From Actinomyces urinae (GTDB lineage Bacteria > Actinomycetota > Actinomycetes > Actinomycetales > Actinomycetaceae), in contig NZ_LT632547.1 of the NCBI RefSeq assembly GCF_900119695.1, positions 310,001 through 374,000 on the forward strand: a stretch of 64,000 bases of DNA. Reading direction: 5' to 3'. Under the pieces are notes generated by a model, which saw nothing but the letters and a program-made list of their open reading frames with translations, was not told the origin of the DNA and did not search any database. The translations under genes and the position numbers were made by a program. Position 1 is the stretch's first letter. Every line of letters begins with the position of its first letter. Below are positions 63,979 to 64,000 of the stretch, one piece after another.

Positions 63979-64000
63979 ATGTCGAGACGCGCTCGAACAT
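63979..64000 (+). CDS. lexA: partial: probable lexA start
   Basis: An open frame starts at ATG 63979 behind GGGAG, with TACGAT (63956-63961) as a possible -10. Only seven codons are visible, so the identity rests on position: divergent from a ChiZ-like LysM gene, next to nrdR, behind two LexA boxes. Confidence 0.5.

Overview
The window reads as chromosome from a mid-GC member of the Actinomycetota, most like the Actinomycetaceae. The main clues are a pupylation locus, class-E-type (LAXTG) sorting of a surface protein, an Rv1212c-like glgA next to glgC, an imuA'/imuB/dnaE2 mutasome with actinobacterial LexA boxes, DUF3040 and DUF4191 proteins, and many start codons placed 6-7 nt after a TANNNT -10 element (leaderless transcripts). 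The species cannot be named from sequence alone. No phage, IS element, CRISPR array or rRNA was seen; one tRNA is present.

Layout. 201-11444 is one long minus-strand block: trmI, arc, dop, pup, pafA, an FKBP-like protein, hisF and hisI, then a UUCG hairpin, a trpC-like gene, lgt and pyk. The Pup locus has no 20S proteasome genes, Pup already ends in GGE, and the ATPase lacks the proteasome-docking tail. 11545-18357 holds a RecB-type Fe-S nuclease, uppP, an aldo/keto reductase fold lacking two catalytic residues, an acidic small protein, an M3 peptidase, a GNAT-MazG fusion and a FrnE-like DsbA protein. 18565-23223 is a lactate uptake and oxidation operon (lctP-lutABC). 23529-25976 encodes a large coiled-coil/CAP surface protein, followed by tRNA-Leu(GAG). 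26506-28535 holds a HAD phosphatase and an AI-2E family protein.

28557-34542 is the SOS mutagenesis cassette (imuA'-imuB-tdk-dnaE2) with two perfect LexA boxes. 34743-37854 has a PEBP protein, trmL, a small membrane protein and pepA. 38078-41251 is lpdA-sucB of the 2-oxoacid dehydrogenase complexes. 41364-44815 has a degenerate kinase, an MFS transporter and a DUF4191 protein. 44989-47624 is a polar amino acid ABC importer. 47686-50559 is a phosphatase, SPFH/NfeD pair and lone ABC ATPase. 50650-53223 is the divergent glgA/glgC pair. 53331-59487 has DUF3040, dinB, a spermidine-synthase-like protein, PAC2 and HelD. 59544-62797 has serA and an acyl-CoA synthetase. 62889-64000 has nrdR, a LysM protein and the start of what is probably lexA, with two abutting LexA boxes.

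The most notable points are (i) a TrpC-like enzyme with no trp neighbours and a rewritten substrate loop, (ii) pupylation without a proteasome, (iii) the AKR-fold protein and the kinase with altered catalytic residues, (iv) a perfect terminator-like hairpin whose loop carries the trmL start codon, and (v) widespread leaderless promoters, including one at dnaE2 abutted by its LexA box.
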